DNA of 64,000 nt from Turritopsis dohrnii (GCA_027922465.2 BQMF02000009.1:1302001-1366000), one strand, 5' to 3'; shown: positions 1 to 10,367, numbered from the stretch's first letter. The notes: generated by a model not told the origin, from the sequence alone. Numbers and translations are program-made.

Positions 1-1053
1 ATTTTATATAGAGATTTAAAATGGAAAATTGCGCGTGATTTGAAAGTGGGATTGAAAGACGATGTAAGATTATTTGTCAAGGATAATCCAAAGTATGTTT
101 TGTTAAAAAAAAAACTCAAAACCGCCCCTGTGTTTGACGATATCGACAAACCGCCCTTCATTATGCCGCCTGAACCGGATATCATATCTGCTGACGTCAA
201 CAATATTTGTCAAGGTAATAAAATGAAACATCACCAAAGAGTTTTGTCGTTCTGTGTTTACGGCAAGCGACAAATTTACTATGATGGTATCGAAGTGGTG
301 ATAAAGAATGCACGAAATATAAGTTTGTACAAAGACTGGCAGATTCGTGTTTACCACGACGAAGCCGTGTCAGATAAGAAAATCAAAGAGTTCCTTAAAA
401 AAGATAGCAACATTGTGTTTTGTGACGCTCGAAAGCTGCCTCGTTATGGAAGTTTGTCGCACGTTCTTGGAAAGTTTTGGCGCGTTGCTCCCATATCAGA
501 TCCGTCAGTCGACATATCGTGCTCACGTGATCTCGATTCGAAAATCATTACTAGAGAAGAAGACGCTGTCAATCAGTGGCTTACCAGCGGTATGGTTCTA
601 CATACCATGCGCGACCATCGACAACACGAAGTATGGAGATTTTATATCAATCAAGTATTTACCTACTATCGATCACTCCATTTTCTCTCTACTTTATTTC
701 AGGTTGGAATGATGGCGGGAATGTGGTGTTGGAATAACAGAATAAATCGAACCCTGGGTAGATTTTATTTCGAACGCTTGATTGAAAAGGCTAAAACGTA
801 TACATTACGAACTGACCAACCACTGTTAAACAAAGTAATATGGGATCATATTTCGAAACATCATCTGTATGACATGGTCCTTCAACACGACTCATATAAC
901 TGCAAGTTCTATAAGGGAAGTAAGCCGTTTCCAACCAAACGAAAAAACGATAACGAATACATAGGGTGTCCTGTGCATGAATGCGCGGAAACCTTAAAGC
1001 CTTGTCCTGAATATTGCAGACCGACATATGGAAAAACTTGGAAGTATTGTTAG
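1..1053 (+). CDS. Putative DXD-motif glycosyltransferase, copy 1 (5' partial)
   Basis: The frame is open from base 1 to the TAG-terminated end, so the true start lies upstream; no ATG in this frame suits as a start. The protein is closely related to the copy at 2052-3248. Shared landmarks are a YGKRQIYYDG-type opening block, a CDARKLPRYG block, a SRDLDS motif (a DXD-like metal/nucleotide-sugar site) followed by REEDAV, a GMMAGMWCW block, LRTDQPLLNKVIWD, and a cysteine-rich C-terminal end. This pattern is typical of lumenal, Golgi-type glycosyltransferases; donor and acceptor cannot be told from sequence. The uninterrupted reading frame includes 72 bases (631-702) that the paralogue lacks and that have GT...AG borders, so they are read here as an intron. 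Function is inferred from motifs only. Confidence 0.75.
   Translation: MLYRDLKWKIARDLKVGLKDDVRLFVKDNPKYVLLKKKLKTAPVFDDIDKPPFIMPPEPDIISADVNNICQGNKMKHHQRVLSFCVYGKRQIYYDGIEVVIKNARNISLYKDWQIRVYHDEAVSDKKIKEFLKKDSNIVFCDARKLPRYGSLSHVLGKFWRVAPISDPSVDISCSRDLDSKIITREEDAVNQWLTSGMVLHTMRDHRQHEVWRFYINQVFTYYRSLHFLSTLFQVGMMAGMWCWNNRINRTLGRFYFERLIEKAKTYTLRTDQPLLNKVIWDHISKHHLYDMVLQHDSYNCKFYKGSKPFPTKRKNDNEYIGCPVHECAETLKPCPEYCRPTYGKTWKYC
631..702 (+). other. 72-bp in-frame intron in glycosyltransferase copy 1
   Basis: The segment begins GTATGGAG and ends in a pyrimidine-rich tract plus TTTCAG. It is exactly 24 codons long with no stop codon, so it is invisible to an ORF scan. Removing it joins QHE to VGMMAGMW, matching QHQVGMLAGMW in the paralogue. 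The residues it would encode are aromatic and have no counterpart in copy 2. Retention would insert 24 residues without a frameshift. Confidence 0.8.
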
Positions 1054-1290
1054 GCGATTTAAATCCTCCCACATCTGACGTGGTCACACGCTTTAGGGTT
1101 CTTTTAACGGCATGGTTTAATATTACTTATTAGTGTTTCTTTGAATAACATTTGTAAATGATGTTTGTTTTTCATAAATTTGCATAAATTAGGATAATTT
1201 ATATTCATTCAATTTGTTTTAAAATAATTTTTTTCTGCAATTATTCAATGGTCCGTATTTTGTATCCAGTTTCATATTTTTTACTACAAC

Positions 1291-1405
1291 CCCAGCCAGC
1301 ACATTTGATAAAAAAAATCTCTGCGAAAGAGTGCATTTCTATAGAAATATACACACAATTTCAATAAAAATGCTCTTCGTCGCAGTGACTTTTTGACGAT
1401 TTTGA
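1291..1405 (+). mobile_element. Family A MITE, copy 1
   Basis: Starts CCCAGCCAGC, carries the core GTGCATTTCTATAGAAAT and then CTCTTCGTCGCAGTGAC, but lacks the right terminal CCCACTGGG. Right-end truncated copy. Confidence 0.8.
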
Positions 1406-1753
1406 AGGACAGTTTTTGTGTTTTTGTTTTCGGATCAACTAGTTTCTGATGAACTTTCCAATGCTCTTCTCCTTTCCACCGCCATTCTTACAAAACTTCT
1501 CACAGAAGCATAACAGTGTAAAAGTTTCCAATTATGACTTTTAGTCATGTATCATGTACCATGTCTCATTTTTTTGTGTTGCTTTCTTTTACTTTGTCAA
1601 TAAGTTTTGTCTGAGGTGAAAGTCTCTAATTTTCATTCGAAAGATCGAGGCACTACGTAATGATTTGCTCGCTTAATTCAAACAAAGAAAATAAAGTTTT
1701 GGACTCAAACTCTGGTTAGACGAGTCTGTAGATGAAATTTTCATAAATCCCAT

Positions 1754-1900
1754 CCTGGTGGGCAAAATCGTTAAATGTCAATGCGACAAAGATCTTCACA
1801 GAGTCACTACGATGAAGAGCATCTTTATTGAAATAGTGTGTATATTTCTATAGAAATGCACTCCTTCGAAGTGACTTTTCAACAAATTTGCCCACTGGGG
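1754..1900 (-). mobile_element. Family A MITE, copy 2
   Basis: Reverse orientation relative to copy 1. It begins CCTGGTGGGCAAAATCG and ends GCCCACTGGG, with about 25 extra bases in the left arm. Flanking dinucleotides do not match. Confidence 0.8.
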
Positions 1901-1987
1901 AACGTACTAATTTTTTTGTCCACCATTTTGGCGATAGAAAATTTCTTCACGAAATTTGTTCATTTTCTTTTGGTTTTCATTGATATG

Positions 1988-2037
1988 TTGATTGATTGAT
2001 TGATTGATTGTTTGATTGATTGATTGATTGATTGATT
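1988..2037. repeat. (TGAT)n microsatellite
   Basis: About twelve tandem TTGA/TGAT units with one TTTGATT interruption, ending 14 bases before the ATG of the next gene; it therefore probably lies in its 5' leader or proximal promoter. Confidence 0.9.
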
Positions 2038-2051
2038 CTGTTGAGTTATAG

Positions 2052-3248
2052 ATGAATGAAAAGATAAACCGGTTCATATTAACAGTATCCGCCATTTTGT
2101 TCCTGGCAACGGTGTTTTGTGTTTACCAAGTGATGGTATTCAAAGAAACGCATGCGCAGTTATTACAACAAATAAAGTTGGATATTAAAGAAAGACTCGA
2201 TGATTCGATTCCAAGAGTCAAAGAAACTACAAAGAAAGAATCAGTAAGCGAGCTAAAGTCAGAAGTAATTGATGAAATACTGTCTGAGCTAAAAGAAGCT
2301 TTTGTACCAAACCAAAGACAGGATAACTCTATGAAACTGGAGTTTAAGTACATGTTACGAGATGATATTCAGAAGAACATAACCCGCACCTTACGAAAAA
2401 TGATGAAGGCAAACTTCACGCGAGTTGTCAAAAAGCTCGTTTTGGATGGATACCGTGACCAACCGAAATATCCTACCAATTTGTGCAGCTCTGATAAAAA
2501 TTTGCCACCTGGCCAAAAGGTTCTTGCCTATTCAGTGTTTGGAACAAGAAAAATTTATTACGAAGGTATTCCCATAGCTTTACGAGAAGCCATTGCTAGC
2601 AGCTTGTACCACGATTGGAATATAAGAATATACCATGATGCATTAGTTACCCCAGAAATCATTGCGAGTTACAAAGACTACCCTAATCTTCATTTTTGTG
2701 ACGCTCGGAAACTACCCAGGTACGGTGATCAAACAAAAATTTTAGGAAAGTTTTGGAGAAACATACCGATTGCCGATCAAACTGTAGACGTATTTTGTTC
2801 ACGTGATCTTGATTCGGCGTTACTGTCACGTGAGGAAGATGCTGTACGTGATTGGCTGAAAAGTGATAAGATCATGCATACAATGCGTGATTTCCCTCAA
2901 CATCAGGTAGGGATGCTTGCTGGGATGTGGTGCTTTCGCCCAAAACTCAATCGAACAATGGGCAGAGAGTTTGTTGATACGTTATTGAAAGAGGCAAAAA
3001 CGTATAAATTACGGACCGATCAACCATTGTTAAACAAGGTGATCTGGGATAACATTGATAAGCGAAAGGTAATGCAACATGGTAGCTTTCACTGTGATTT
3101 CTATGAAGGTACAATTCCGTTTCCAACGCAACGGAAGGATAACATGGAATTTGTTGGCTGCCCTGGTCACGTGTGCAGCTGGAAAAACATGGAGAAGTGC
3201 CCGGTTCAATGCAGACCAAAAAATCACAAAGATTGGGAGTATTGCTGA
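2052..3248 (+). CDS. Putative type II membrane glycosyltransferase, copy 2
   Basis: Intronless ORF of 398 aa starting at an ATG. Residues about 8-29 form one hydrophobic signal anchor after a short basic N-terminus, the layout of a Golgi type II membrane protein. A charged, probably helical stem follows (to about residue 150), then the catalytic-looking domain with CDARKLPRYG, CSRDLDS (about residue 250, DXD-type), REEDAVRDWL, MRDFPQHQVGMLAGMW, LRTDQPLLNKVIWD (about residue 320) and a cysteine-rich tail with CPGHVC and CPVQC. Tandem paralogue of the gene at 1-1053, same strand. It lacks the intron found in copy 1 at the corresponding site, so it lost that intron or arose by retroposition. Family name and substrate are not recognised; the glycosyltransferase call rests on topology and motif layout. 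Confidence 0.85.
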   Translation: MNEKINRFILTVSAILFLATVFCVYQVMVFKETHAQLLQQIKLDIKERLDDSIPRVKETTKKESVSELKSEVIDEILSELKEAFVPNQRQDNSMKLEFKYMLRDDIQKNITRTLRKMMKANFTRVVKKLVLDGYRDQPKYPTNLCSSDKNLPPGQKVLAYSVFGTRKIYYEGIPIALREAIASSLYHDWNIRIYHDALVTPEIIASYKDYPNLHFCDARKLPRYGDQTKILGKFWRNIPIADQTVDVFCSRDLDSALLSREEDAVRDWLKSDKIMHTMRDFPQHQVGMLAGMWCFRPKLNRTMGREFVDTLLKEAKTYKLRTDQPLLNKVIWDNIDKRKVMQHGSFHCDFYEGTIPFPTQRKDNMEFVGCPGHVCSWKNMEKCPVQCRPKNHKDWEYC

Positions 3249-3267
3249 AAATGGTCACACACTCGTG

Positions 3268-3273
3268 AATAAA
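3268..3273 (+). terminator. Poly(A) signal AATAAA
   Basis: Canonical AATAAA 20 bases after the stop codon of glycosyltransferase copy 2, with T-rich sequence downstream. It implies a very short 3' UTR. Confidence 0.6.
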
Positions 3274-3620
3274 ATTGTTTCTTTTCTTTATAAAATTGTT
3301 TAGGAACGTGTATGATAATACACGGATGTCACTTGAGTTTAGTGCTGCGCTACTCGAATTGATGATGGCATCGTAAATTTCCTTCTGTAAAAATACTAAA
3401 AAAATGATATTTGATTATCGTGTTTGCTCCTTTTTTATCGTTGACCGTAGATTTTGAAGTTTCGTTGACCGTAATTTCGGTAGCACACCAGAAGATTATG
3501 TGTTTTTTTTTTAATGAAAACACTGTTTTGATTATTCATGAAATTCTGCAATCAATTGCGTAAATACTTCAAGAAATTTGTACCAAGTTTTTACTGTGTC
3601 ACAATTCGTTAAACTCTTTA

Positions 3621-5123
3621 TCATTTCTTCATTAATCTAAAACGTATTTTCATCATCATTATCAATGCTACCAAAAAGATGACGTCACCGGACCATCCAC
3701 AATAAAAGCTCCATTGAAAACATTCGGAACGAAAGAAATACGTGTATAGCGCCAAAGCTGTAGTATAGTGAATAACTAAAATATTAAAAATAAAAAGATG
3801 TTTGGGCGTTATGCATACAATCAAAAAAGACGTTTGGGCGCAAAGATCTACCCTTGGGGTGGGAGTGGGGGCGGTGGGATAATCAAATCCTGCTCATCTT
3901 GTTCTGAGTTTTCTCAGCAAAACAGGATTAAAAGTGGTTCCACAATTGCGAAAGGTTCATTTCGAAGAGTTGTGAAAGTGCTAAGAAATTTGTTGTGGCT
4001 GTGTGATGTTTCCATGGAAATAGAAACTCTCTCCTCGATGTTGCTGGAGAACATCGATCCTTCTAGCTCCATCAGGGTATCAAAATAGAGAGATATATAA
4101 GTTTGAGTAACACAATATTTATAGTCAGCCGTTTCGCCATTCCCCCTTAAACAAACTTAATAACTTTACTTGCTTTACTAAAGAACGGCGTGCAAACACA
4201 TGAAATACCATTTCAAAGAGAGCTTAAACGGTCTATGAAGTATCTCAGTCGGCAAATTTGTTGAAAAATCAATGCGAAGCAGTGCATTTCAATAAGTATC
4301 CTCTCCGTCGCAGTGAATTTTTGACGATTTTTCTCTCTAGGATATGGTGAAACGTGATAAATTACTTACATGCTAAAGTTCTCATAATGAGCAACAAATC
4401 CATAGAGATGGTAAAAATAGTTAAAGCCATTGCTATGACAACATATCCTGCACCAATCAAAATGATAACACGAACTAAATCGAGTTCTTGATCTAAAACA
4501 GAAATCTCAGTAAGAGCAGGAGCAAGTGGAGGAGGGTGGAGGAGGAGAGTTGAAGGAAGATGAAGGTAGAAGGTGTGGCTAAACAAAAACTTTATTCAAT
4601 TGAGGCTTCAAGAGTATGTTCAGTCTTTACCATTACCTTAATTACGGTGAAAACACTTATAAAAGTATTTGAACAAATGAGGCCGACCTTGAGCCTTACA
4701 TCATAAAAGTCTGATGGCAACGAGTCAGAGGAGACGTTTTCCAAAGCCTTGGGAGTAGGTCTGTCACTACTTACCCAGTCGGCAAAATAGGCAAAAAGTC
4801 ACTGCGATGGAGAGCACTTTTATTGAAATTGTGTGTATAATTTCTATAGACAGGCACTCCTTCGCAGAGATTTTTTAACAAATGTGCCGGCTGGGTAAAT
4901 TCTAAAAACTATATCTACCTGTGCCAGTGAAGTACCTAATGTCGCTACATTTATCCTCGAAACACCGCTGGAATAAGCCTTCATGCTTTTTCTCGGTACC
5001 AATCCAATATGATGTCACTAGACACGTGGCCAATAGTATTGTACCAATCAGATTCATCAGCCAAGCAAAACAATATGTTCGATTTTTTGCTAAAGGCGTA
5101 GCTTCGTGCTCGGTGTTGACCAT
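3621..5123 (-). CDS. Claudin/PMP22-like four-span membrane protein, copy 1
   Basis: Three exons with consistent phase: 5123-4919, 4492-4370 and 3775-3621, giving 160 aa. Exon 1 encodes a short cytoplasmic N-terminus, TM1 (about residues 18-40) and the start of the first extracellular loop with W, then GLFQRC...C, a degenerate form of the claudin W-GLW-C-C signature. Exon 2 gives TM2 and the start of TM3; exon 3 completes TM3 and gives a short loop with FQWSF and TM4, ending in a basic tail. Proteins of this superfamily act at cell-cell contacts or as channel/receptor accessory subunits; which role applies here cannot be read. Same intron phases (1, 1) and layout as the gene at 7319-9160, so they are tandem duplicates. 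Two family A MITEs sit in or beside its first and second introns. Confidence 0.75.
4245..4336 (+). mobile_element. Family A MITE, copy 3 (internal deletion)
   Basis: CAGTCGGCAAATTTGTTG at the left, GTCGCAGTG and TTTTTGACGATTTT at the right; the central part is deleted and the right tip is lost. Lies in intron 2 of claudin-like copy 1. Confidence 0.7.
4775..4895 (-). mobile_element. Family A MITE, copy 4
   Basis: Nearly full length, CCCAGTCGGC...GCCGGCTGGG, flanked by TA on both sides. Lies in intron 1 of claudin-like copy 1. Confidence 0.85.
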
Positions 5124-5501
5124 ATTTGGGAGAACGTCTATTCTGTCATCTCAAAGAAAATCAACTTTCATCAGAAATACAAGTTCAATAGGGCAGGGCG
5201 CAAATTAAACGGGCGTAAATTGAATTGGCGTAAATTTACTTGAACTGTAATACGGGCTTAATAATAGCGCTGAACTCCCAGATATTTTCCGGCAAGAAAT
5301 ATAAATGTCAGAATCCGATCTAGTGAGAATAGAGAAGCCTAACAGGAAACTACCATGTAAAGAAATCACGAAATTTAAACCATTTTTATCATTTCACGGT
5401 TCACAGTACCTACATTGTCTCGCTTAGTGAAATGTAAACGTTGACGGACAGAGAGAAATTTTATAAAAAAAGTCATATAATGAATACAACAAACATCTTT
5501 A

Positions 5502-5577
5502 TCACGTCTCTCTTATGTCGTGACGTCTCTCTTATGTCGTGACGTCTCTCTTATGTCTTGACGTCTCTCTTATGTCG
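5502..5577. repeat. 19-bp tandem repeat, four units
   Basis: Four units of approximately GACGTCTCTCTTATGTCGT, nearly identical (one G to T change in the third unit). Confidence 0.9.
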
Positions 5578-6567
5578 ACAAGTTAAAACTGGTTAATGTT
5601 GACGGGACAAAATGGCTCCAAATTCACCTGTTCGAAAATAACGTTTGAGCTGAGTACTGGCGATAAAACCCGACTTCAAAGATGTCGTTGCGCCTCCTAA
5701 GTAAATGGTGGTGGTTGGACACGATTGGGCGTTATCTGTCAAACGAGATATAACCATGATATCTTCGTATTTGTCTCGTCTCGTTTACTCCAGACAGGAA
5801 TAACAAAGGTTTGACCGGAAGGAACCGTGCACTAAAGGTGATCGCATCTTGCGTAAGACAAATGTAACGCGTAGACTATATACGACAAGCGTTGATAAAA
5901 TTATGAACTCACAAAACGAAAGCTCTTGAAATAAAGGAAACACAATTATTGGGACTCTCACTACTACAGCTTTCTCAGATCATCAATCGAATCCTAGTAT
6001 AAAACGCGTTTAAACCGCGCTTTGTGGTATCGAACCTTTGACCGCATCGTTTTAATCCAGTTTTCATCCATCTACTTTCATAGTTTCAAAATATTGGGTC
6101 ATTAGCCATTACTTAACAAAGACGATCGTTTTACTTTAAGCATAAAAAACTTTATGATTTTAAAAGTCAAAAAGAAAACCGGAGTTTAAAAATTTAAAGC
6201 CATCATTCATTTCACAATTAAAACGACCAAGCTTTTCGTACTTCAGTAAATCACCAGTTCCAAACGTTTGTGGTTTTAATTTAATCTATGCGTTTCAACA
6301 ATTTTTGTTTGTTTGTTTTCATTTTTCATTTGTAAACTTAACCTCCTTTATGCTGGTGTAAAATTTTTTACAATCCTGTTGTTATGACAACTACGCTGTT
6401 GTTAAAATACCTTCAAATATGGCGGAGGCATAAAAGTGTTTAAATAATTAATGCTTCTTATTTGGCGGCGGCAGAACATCTCCAGAGTCGTACCCAGGTT
6501 TTTTTTGTAAAAGTCTATGTACGAAGTTGGACAAAAGACTTTCACCCGAACTTCATCATGGTGTTTA

Positions 6568-6690
6568 CCCAGTGGGCAAATTTGATGAAAAATCACTGTG
6601 AAGGAGTGCATCTCTATAGAAATGAACACACAATTTCAATAAAAATGCTCTTCCTCGCAGTGGCTTTTTGACGACTTTGCCAACTGCGTA
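6568..6690 (+). mobile_element. Family A MITE, copy 5
   Basis: CCCAGTGGGCAAATTTG...GCCAACTGCG, with a mutated right tip; TA on both sides. Confidence 0.85.
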
Positions 6691-7251
6691 AACAGAATTC
6701 CGTGACAGGTTTATAGCAAAACTTCTATAAGACGGATTGCAATACAAAAGCAAGACATTTTTTGAAAAACATTTCTGATTCTTATTGACCAAAGATAATA
6801 ATTGATCATTTTACATTTTAACAACCCTTCCTCAGCATAAATTTTCTAAAATTCTTTTAAAAGACGAACGACTTAGATCGATATTCGAACTTTTTGGTTG
6901 ATTTTGTTATAAAACTACATTTATATATAGCTATATATAAAAAACAGTGGACTAAAATGTTTTTAGTGCCTATCTTCATTTTTACGATTGTATGAGACAA
7001 GAACCCTTCTTTTCATTGGTATACCAACAAGAACACGTAACCTCTTTTTCAAACAAAGAACTGCAACTTTTTTATCAACTCTGTTCCATTGATATCTTTT
7101 CCAGTGGCATATCACGAGACAACTATACATATCTTGTGATCACTCGAAAGGTTTCAAAATCGCCATCATTTTGGGTTGAAAAGCTTTCGTTTTTGTGCTT
7201 TATTACTTTGATAACACGGCCTTTACAACCTCGACTCCAAGCCTTCTTTCC

Positions 7252-7257
7252 TTTATT
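7252..7257 (-). terminator. Poly(A) signal for claudin-like copy 2
   Basis: AATAAA on the minus strand, about 62 bases past the stop codon of the gene at 7319-9160; a second AATAAA lies at 7199-7204. Confidence 0.55.
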
Positions 7258-7318
7258 GTGTACGGATAATGGCAAGAGAGTCTAGGTTCAAAGTTGAGAG
7301 AAACTCAACCAAATGTCT

Positions 7319-9160
7319 TTACTTTCTATCATCGGTATCCAAGCAACTGGCAATCAAAAAGAACAGCAACCCCAACGCAAACAAACCGTTTCCTGTCCAG
7401 CCAATCATGAAGCTCCATTTCCAATTTTCGTGTGAATCATATGTTGTGTGGATGTGGTATGTGTACAGTCCCATTCCAGCTGTTAATGCCAGAACTAAAA
7501 CATAAGAGGTGAAAAATAGTCCGTGGTGTGTGACGTAACATTTTCAACTTTGTGAGTGTCTGTTAATTAACAAGAGAATTTGAATAAGTGAGACAGGAAA
7601 GTATCCTGTTTTCTCAAGTGTGTATACAGACTTTTGAAGGAGTGTTACCTCCCAGCGGGCAAAATCGTCAAAAAATCACTGCGACGGAGAGCAGTTTTAT
7701 TGAAATTGTGTGTATGTTTCTAAACATGCACTCCATCGCAGAGATTTTTTAACAAATGTGCCGGCTGGGCTAGCAATTCCAGACCCTCAATTTTTTATCG
7801 ATGAAAACTCTTGCAACAGAGTTTGGACAAACGAGGTGATCAAGCGTTCACCTTCCCCAAACAAACGAAAAACTGAAGACTTTTTTCCGATGAAACAAAG
7901 AAATTCATTCGTCTAACAATTTAAAACCATCAAAATTTTCGGCAATGAGACAAATGTTGCTTATAAACTCAATCACCCAAACAAAATTTGCAAGGTTAAC
8001 ACTACAAAGTTTTGACGGTCTGAGATTGTTAGATAAATTATGTGAAAGACACTATGTGAATGAAATATCATTTGTTTATGCTTACAGGCTATGATATCTA
8101 GTACCACTAAAGCAAAGAAGATACTTTTTTCGATACACGGTGATATGATATTGAGTAACATAGCGATGATAAGGATTGCCACGCCACCAACCATCAGCAG
8201 GCGAGATACTTCAAATTCTAAGATATAAAAAAAGTGTAGATCTTGATAAGAATTCCAACGGTGAAGCAAATAGTTTTCATTCGCAAATACAATGTTTTAT
8301 AAAGCAACCCAGCTCTTTCGAACTCCTAGGAAAAATGTTTTGAAAACGTTCTAGGAAAGTTGCTTAACTATTTCTTTGCGTGTATCCAAATGTTTCCCAG
8401 TACTTTTTTCCAGTATTTTCGATGTACTGGATGGCGGCTATTGAGACCCTGTGTTCGAGGTTGATATTTCTGAATGCCTGATATGAAAGAGAGAAAAAAC
8501 CCTGCGCCGAGGTTAAAGCGATACCCTATTTTGAAATCGGGATCTCAGAAGTAGTGAAGGTCATCACTGTATACCAAATAGCTATTTCCTTGTGTTCCAA
8601 CTCCTTTCATTTACTGAGGAACCGCCTGATATAGGGGCGATCATGTACATCTTCATCGGTTTCCTCTATGCTTTAACGGGCTTGCTTTTCATTTGCCTAT
8701 GTTATTTGGAAAAGACCCTGCGTTCGAGGTTGTTCTACACATATCATGTTCATCTACTTTGGTTAAGTTCAACTGATAATTTCTGCTCAGTGAAGTTTAC
8801 AGTGAAAACCTATTAAGTTTTGTCTGAGAAACCGAGCCAAATTAAGTCTTGTTGTTTCAAATTCATAAAAACTGTCCATTGTAAATGTTTAGGTGAAGCT
8901 GATTTGTCAGCAGAACACATTTCTTGCTTACTAGATAAATGACGTCACAATTAGTCGTTTGAAATATTCTCACCTGTCTCTTCCTCGTGAAAGAATCTTC
9001 GAAGCTCACACTCTGGTTGACATCTCTGAAATATACCCTCGTGAAAATCTCCTTTGCCACGCCAGTGTGATGTGGCCATGGATGCGATAAACAAAATGGT
9101 TCCGGTTGTCATTAGAAACCAAATAACGCAATAGCAAGCTCTTTCACAACCGCTTCCCAT
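7319..9160 (-). CDS. Claudin/PMP22-like four-span membrane protein, copy 2
   Basis: Three exons, 9160-8974, 8217-8086 and 7494-7319, all with GT-AG borders and matching phases, giving 164 aa. TM1 spans about residues 11-30; the first loop has W followed by GIFQRC and a second cysteine four residues on. Exon 2 encodes TM2 and TM3; exon 3 completes the helix, gives the second loop with ENWKWSF, and TM4. The final residues (DTDDRK) are charged and show no obvious PDZ ligand. Tandem paralogue of 3621-5123 with the same phases (1, 1). Superfamily assignment rests on the four hydrophobic spans, the W...G(L/I)F..C...C loop and the exon layout. Its introns hold a family A MITE, a foldback element and fragments of family B. 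Confidence 0.75.
7651..7769 (-). mobile_element. Family A MITE, copy 6
   Basis: CCCAGCGGGC...GCCGGCTGGG, flanked by CT on both sides. Lies in intron 2 of claudin-like copy 2. Confidence 0.85.
7911..8036. mobile_element. Foldback element, family D copy 1
   Basis: Arms with TCTAACAA...CATCAAAA at the left and TTTTGACG...TTGTTAGAT at the right form an imperfect hairpin. The middle TTATAAACTC.ATCACCCAAA block matches the copy at 9811-9967 in inverted orientation. Confidence 0.6.
8411..8464. mobile_element. Family B (Mutator-like) MITE fragment
   Basis: Right-hand half only: TTTTCGATGTACTGGATGGC then GAGACCCTGTGTTCGAGGTTG. A second scrap, AAGACCCTGCGTTCGAGGTTG, lies at about 8711-8732. Both are in the first intron of claudin-like copy 2. 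Confidence 0.6.
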
Positions 9161-9287
9161 GTTGGATAGTTATAACTTTGTTTAGTTTTTTATCTGCAAA
9201 TACAAGTACAATAAGCAAAAATTGTTGCATCATTTTTTTTTGTTCTTTTCTTCTATCTAACTTGGCACCTGCTGAAATGTTTGTCAT

Positions 9288-9379
9288 CAACCTCGAACCC
9301 AGTGTCTCTTGCCTTTTCGATATACGGATAGTGGCAAATCCGTATATCAAAAAGTTAAGAGACCCTGGGTTCGAGGTAG
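9288..9379. mobile_element. Family B Mutator-like MITE, copy 1
   Basis: CAACCTCGAACCC at the left, GGGTTCGAGGTAG at the right, inner arms CCTTTTCGATATACGGAT and its complement. Flanked by an exact 9-bp repeat GTTTGTCAT (9279-9287 and 9380-9388). Confidence 0.85.
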
Positions 9380-9810
9380 GTTTGTCATTAACAAGTTATG
9401 GTAACCAAGGTGATAAGAGGTGTAAATTATATTATAATTGTTGTTATCGACAATAAAGAAACCGTAAAAATTCCCTCGTCCAGTAGCTTAACTCCATTTG
9501 ATTAAATATATTTAACTCAACAAAGGCTTAGACCATCCAACAATTCACTGACCGGTGGTTGCAAACAAGGAAATTTGCCTCATTTGTTAAAACATGTTTT
9601 ATTTTTTTATCTTCTTTGAGAAACGCTCCTGGATTGACTTAATGAGTCCAATGAATTGGTCTCTCAAACCTTTTCATAAAAAGTTTCTTTTTTTTCTCTT
9701 GATAAACAATCCACCGCGCAACCTCGATGTACCAAGATAAAGTAACAAACTTTCCACCACAAACAGTTGAGATAGCAAGTCAGTTTTTCACGCGGCCACA
9801 AGAACTACAG

Positions 9811-9970
9811 TTTATCTAACAACTCCGGAACATCAAAACTTCATGGTGTAAACCTTGTAAAGTGTGTTTGGGTGATCGAGTTTATAACCAACATTTGCCT
9901 CGCTCTTTCAAAACTTATTATAAGAGTTTACGCCGTAAAGTTTGATGGTCAGGATTTGTTAGATGAACAG
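9811..9970. mobile_element. Foldback element, family D copy 2
   Basis: Inverted arms TTTATCTAACAA...CATCAAAACTTCATGG and its diverged complement ending TTGTTAGATGAACAG. AACTA lies just outside both ends (possible 5-bp target duplication). Related to 7911-8036. Confidence 0.65.
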
Positions 9971-10367
9971 AACTAAAACGTGTCTGCACTGATAACGATG
10001 TGTTAAACGGATTGAAATTTATATATACAACATCATTTGATTGGTCATTTAATAGATTAAATCCGCTATGAATGGTTAATTGCCCTCAATATACGTAATA
10101 TGCTGAAAGGTGTTCATTTTATTCGTGTGCTGTAATTAGCTAATTAACGACGTCAAACGGAAATTAGTTTCGTTGATCTGTGCCAATTATCCAAATTTAT
10201 TTTATTTTATTTTTTTCTACAGAAAATATCATTAAGGGATTTATGTATTTTCCAATGACGTTTACCATAAAAGGAATGCTGATACGCTACACAGTAAGAG
10301 GGGAGAGGCTATTCGATTCATTCACTTTTAACCATTTGTATAAAATTGGAATGGCCAACCACCCTTT

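Larger units (their letters stand above)
1054..2051. other. Intergenic spacer with two MITEs and a TGAT repeat
   Basis: Separates the two glycosyltransferase paralogues. Apart from the two family A MITE copies and the TGAT microsatellite listed separately, it is AT-rich with no convincing coding sequence. It must contain the 3' end of copy 1 and the promoter of copy 2, but I see no clear TATA box. Confidence 0.6.
5124..7251. other. Spacer between the two claudin-like genes
   Basis: AT-rich. Contains the 19-bp tandem repeat at 5502-5577 and one family A MITE. No coding sequence supported by splice sites or homology; short ORFs here are not conserved-looking. The 5' portion should hold the promoter of claudin-like copy 1. 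Confidence 0.6.

Noticed and set aside
103..1087. Other-frame ORFs over the first glycosyltransferase gene
   Set aside because: They lie opposite or out of frame with the conserved coding frame and have no domain features.
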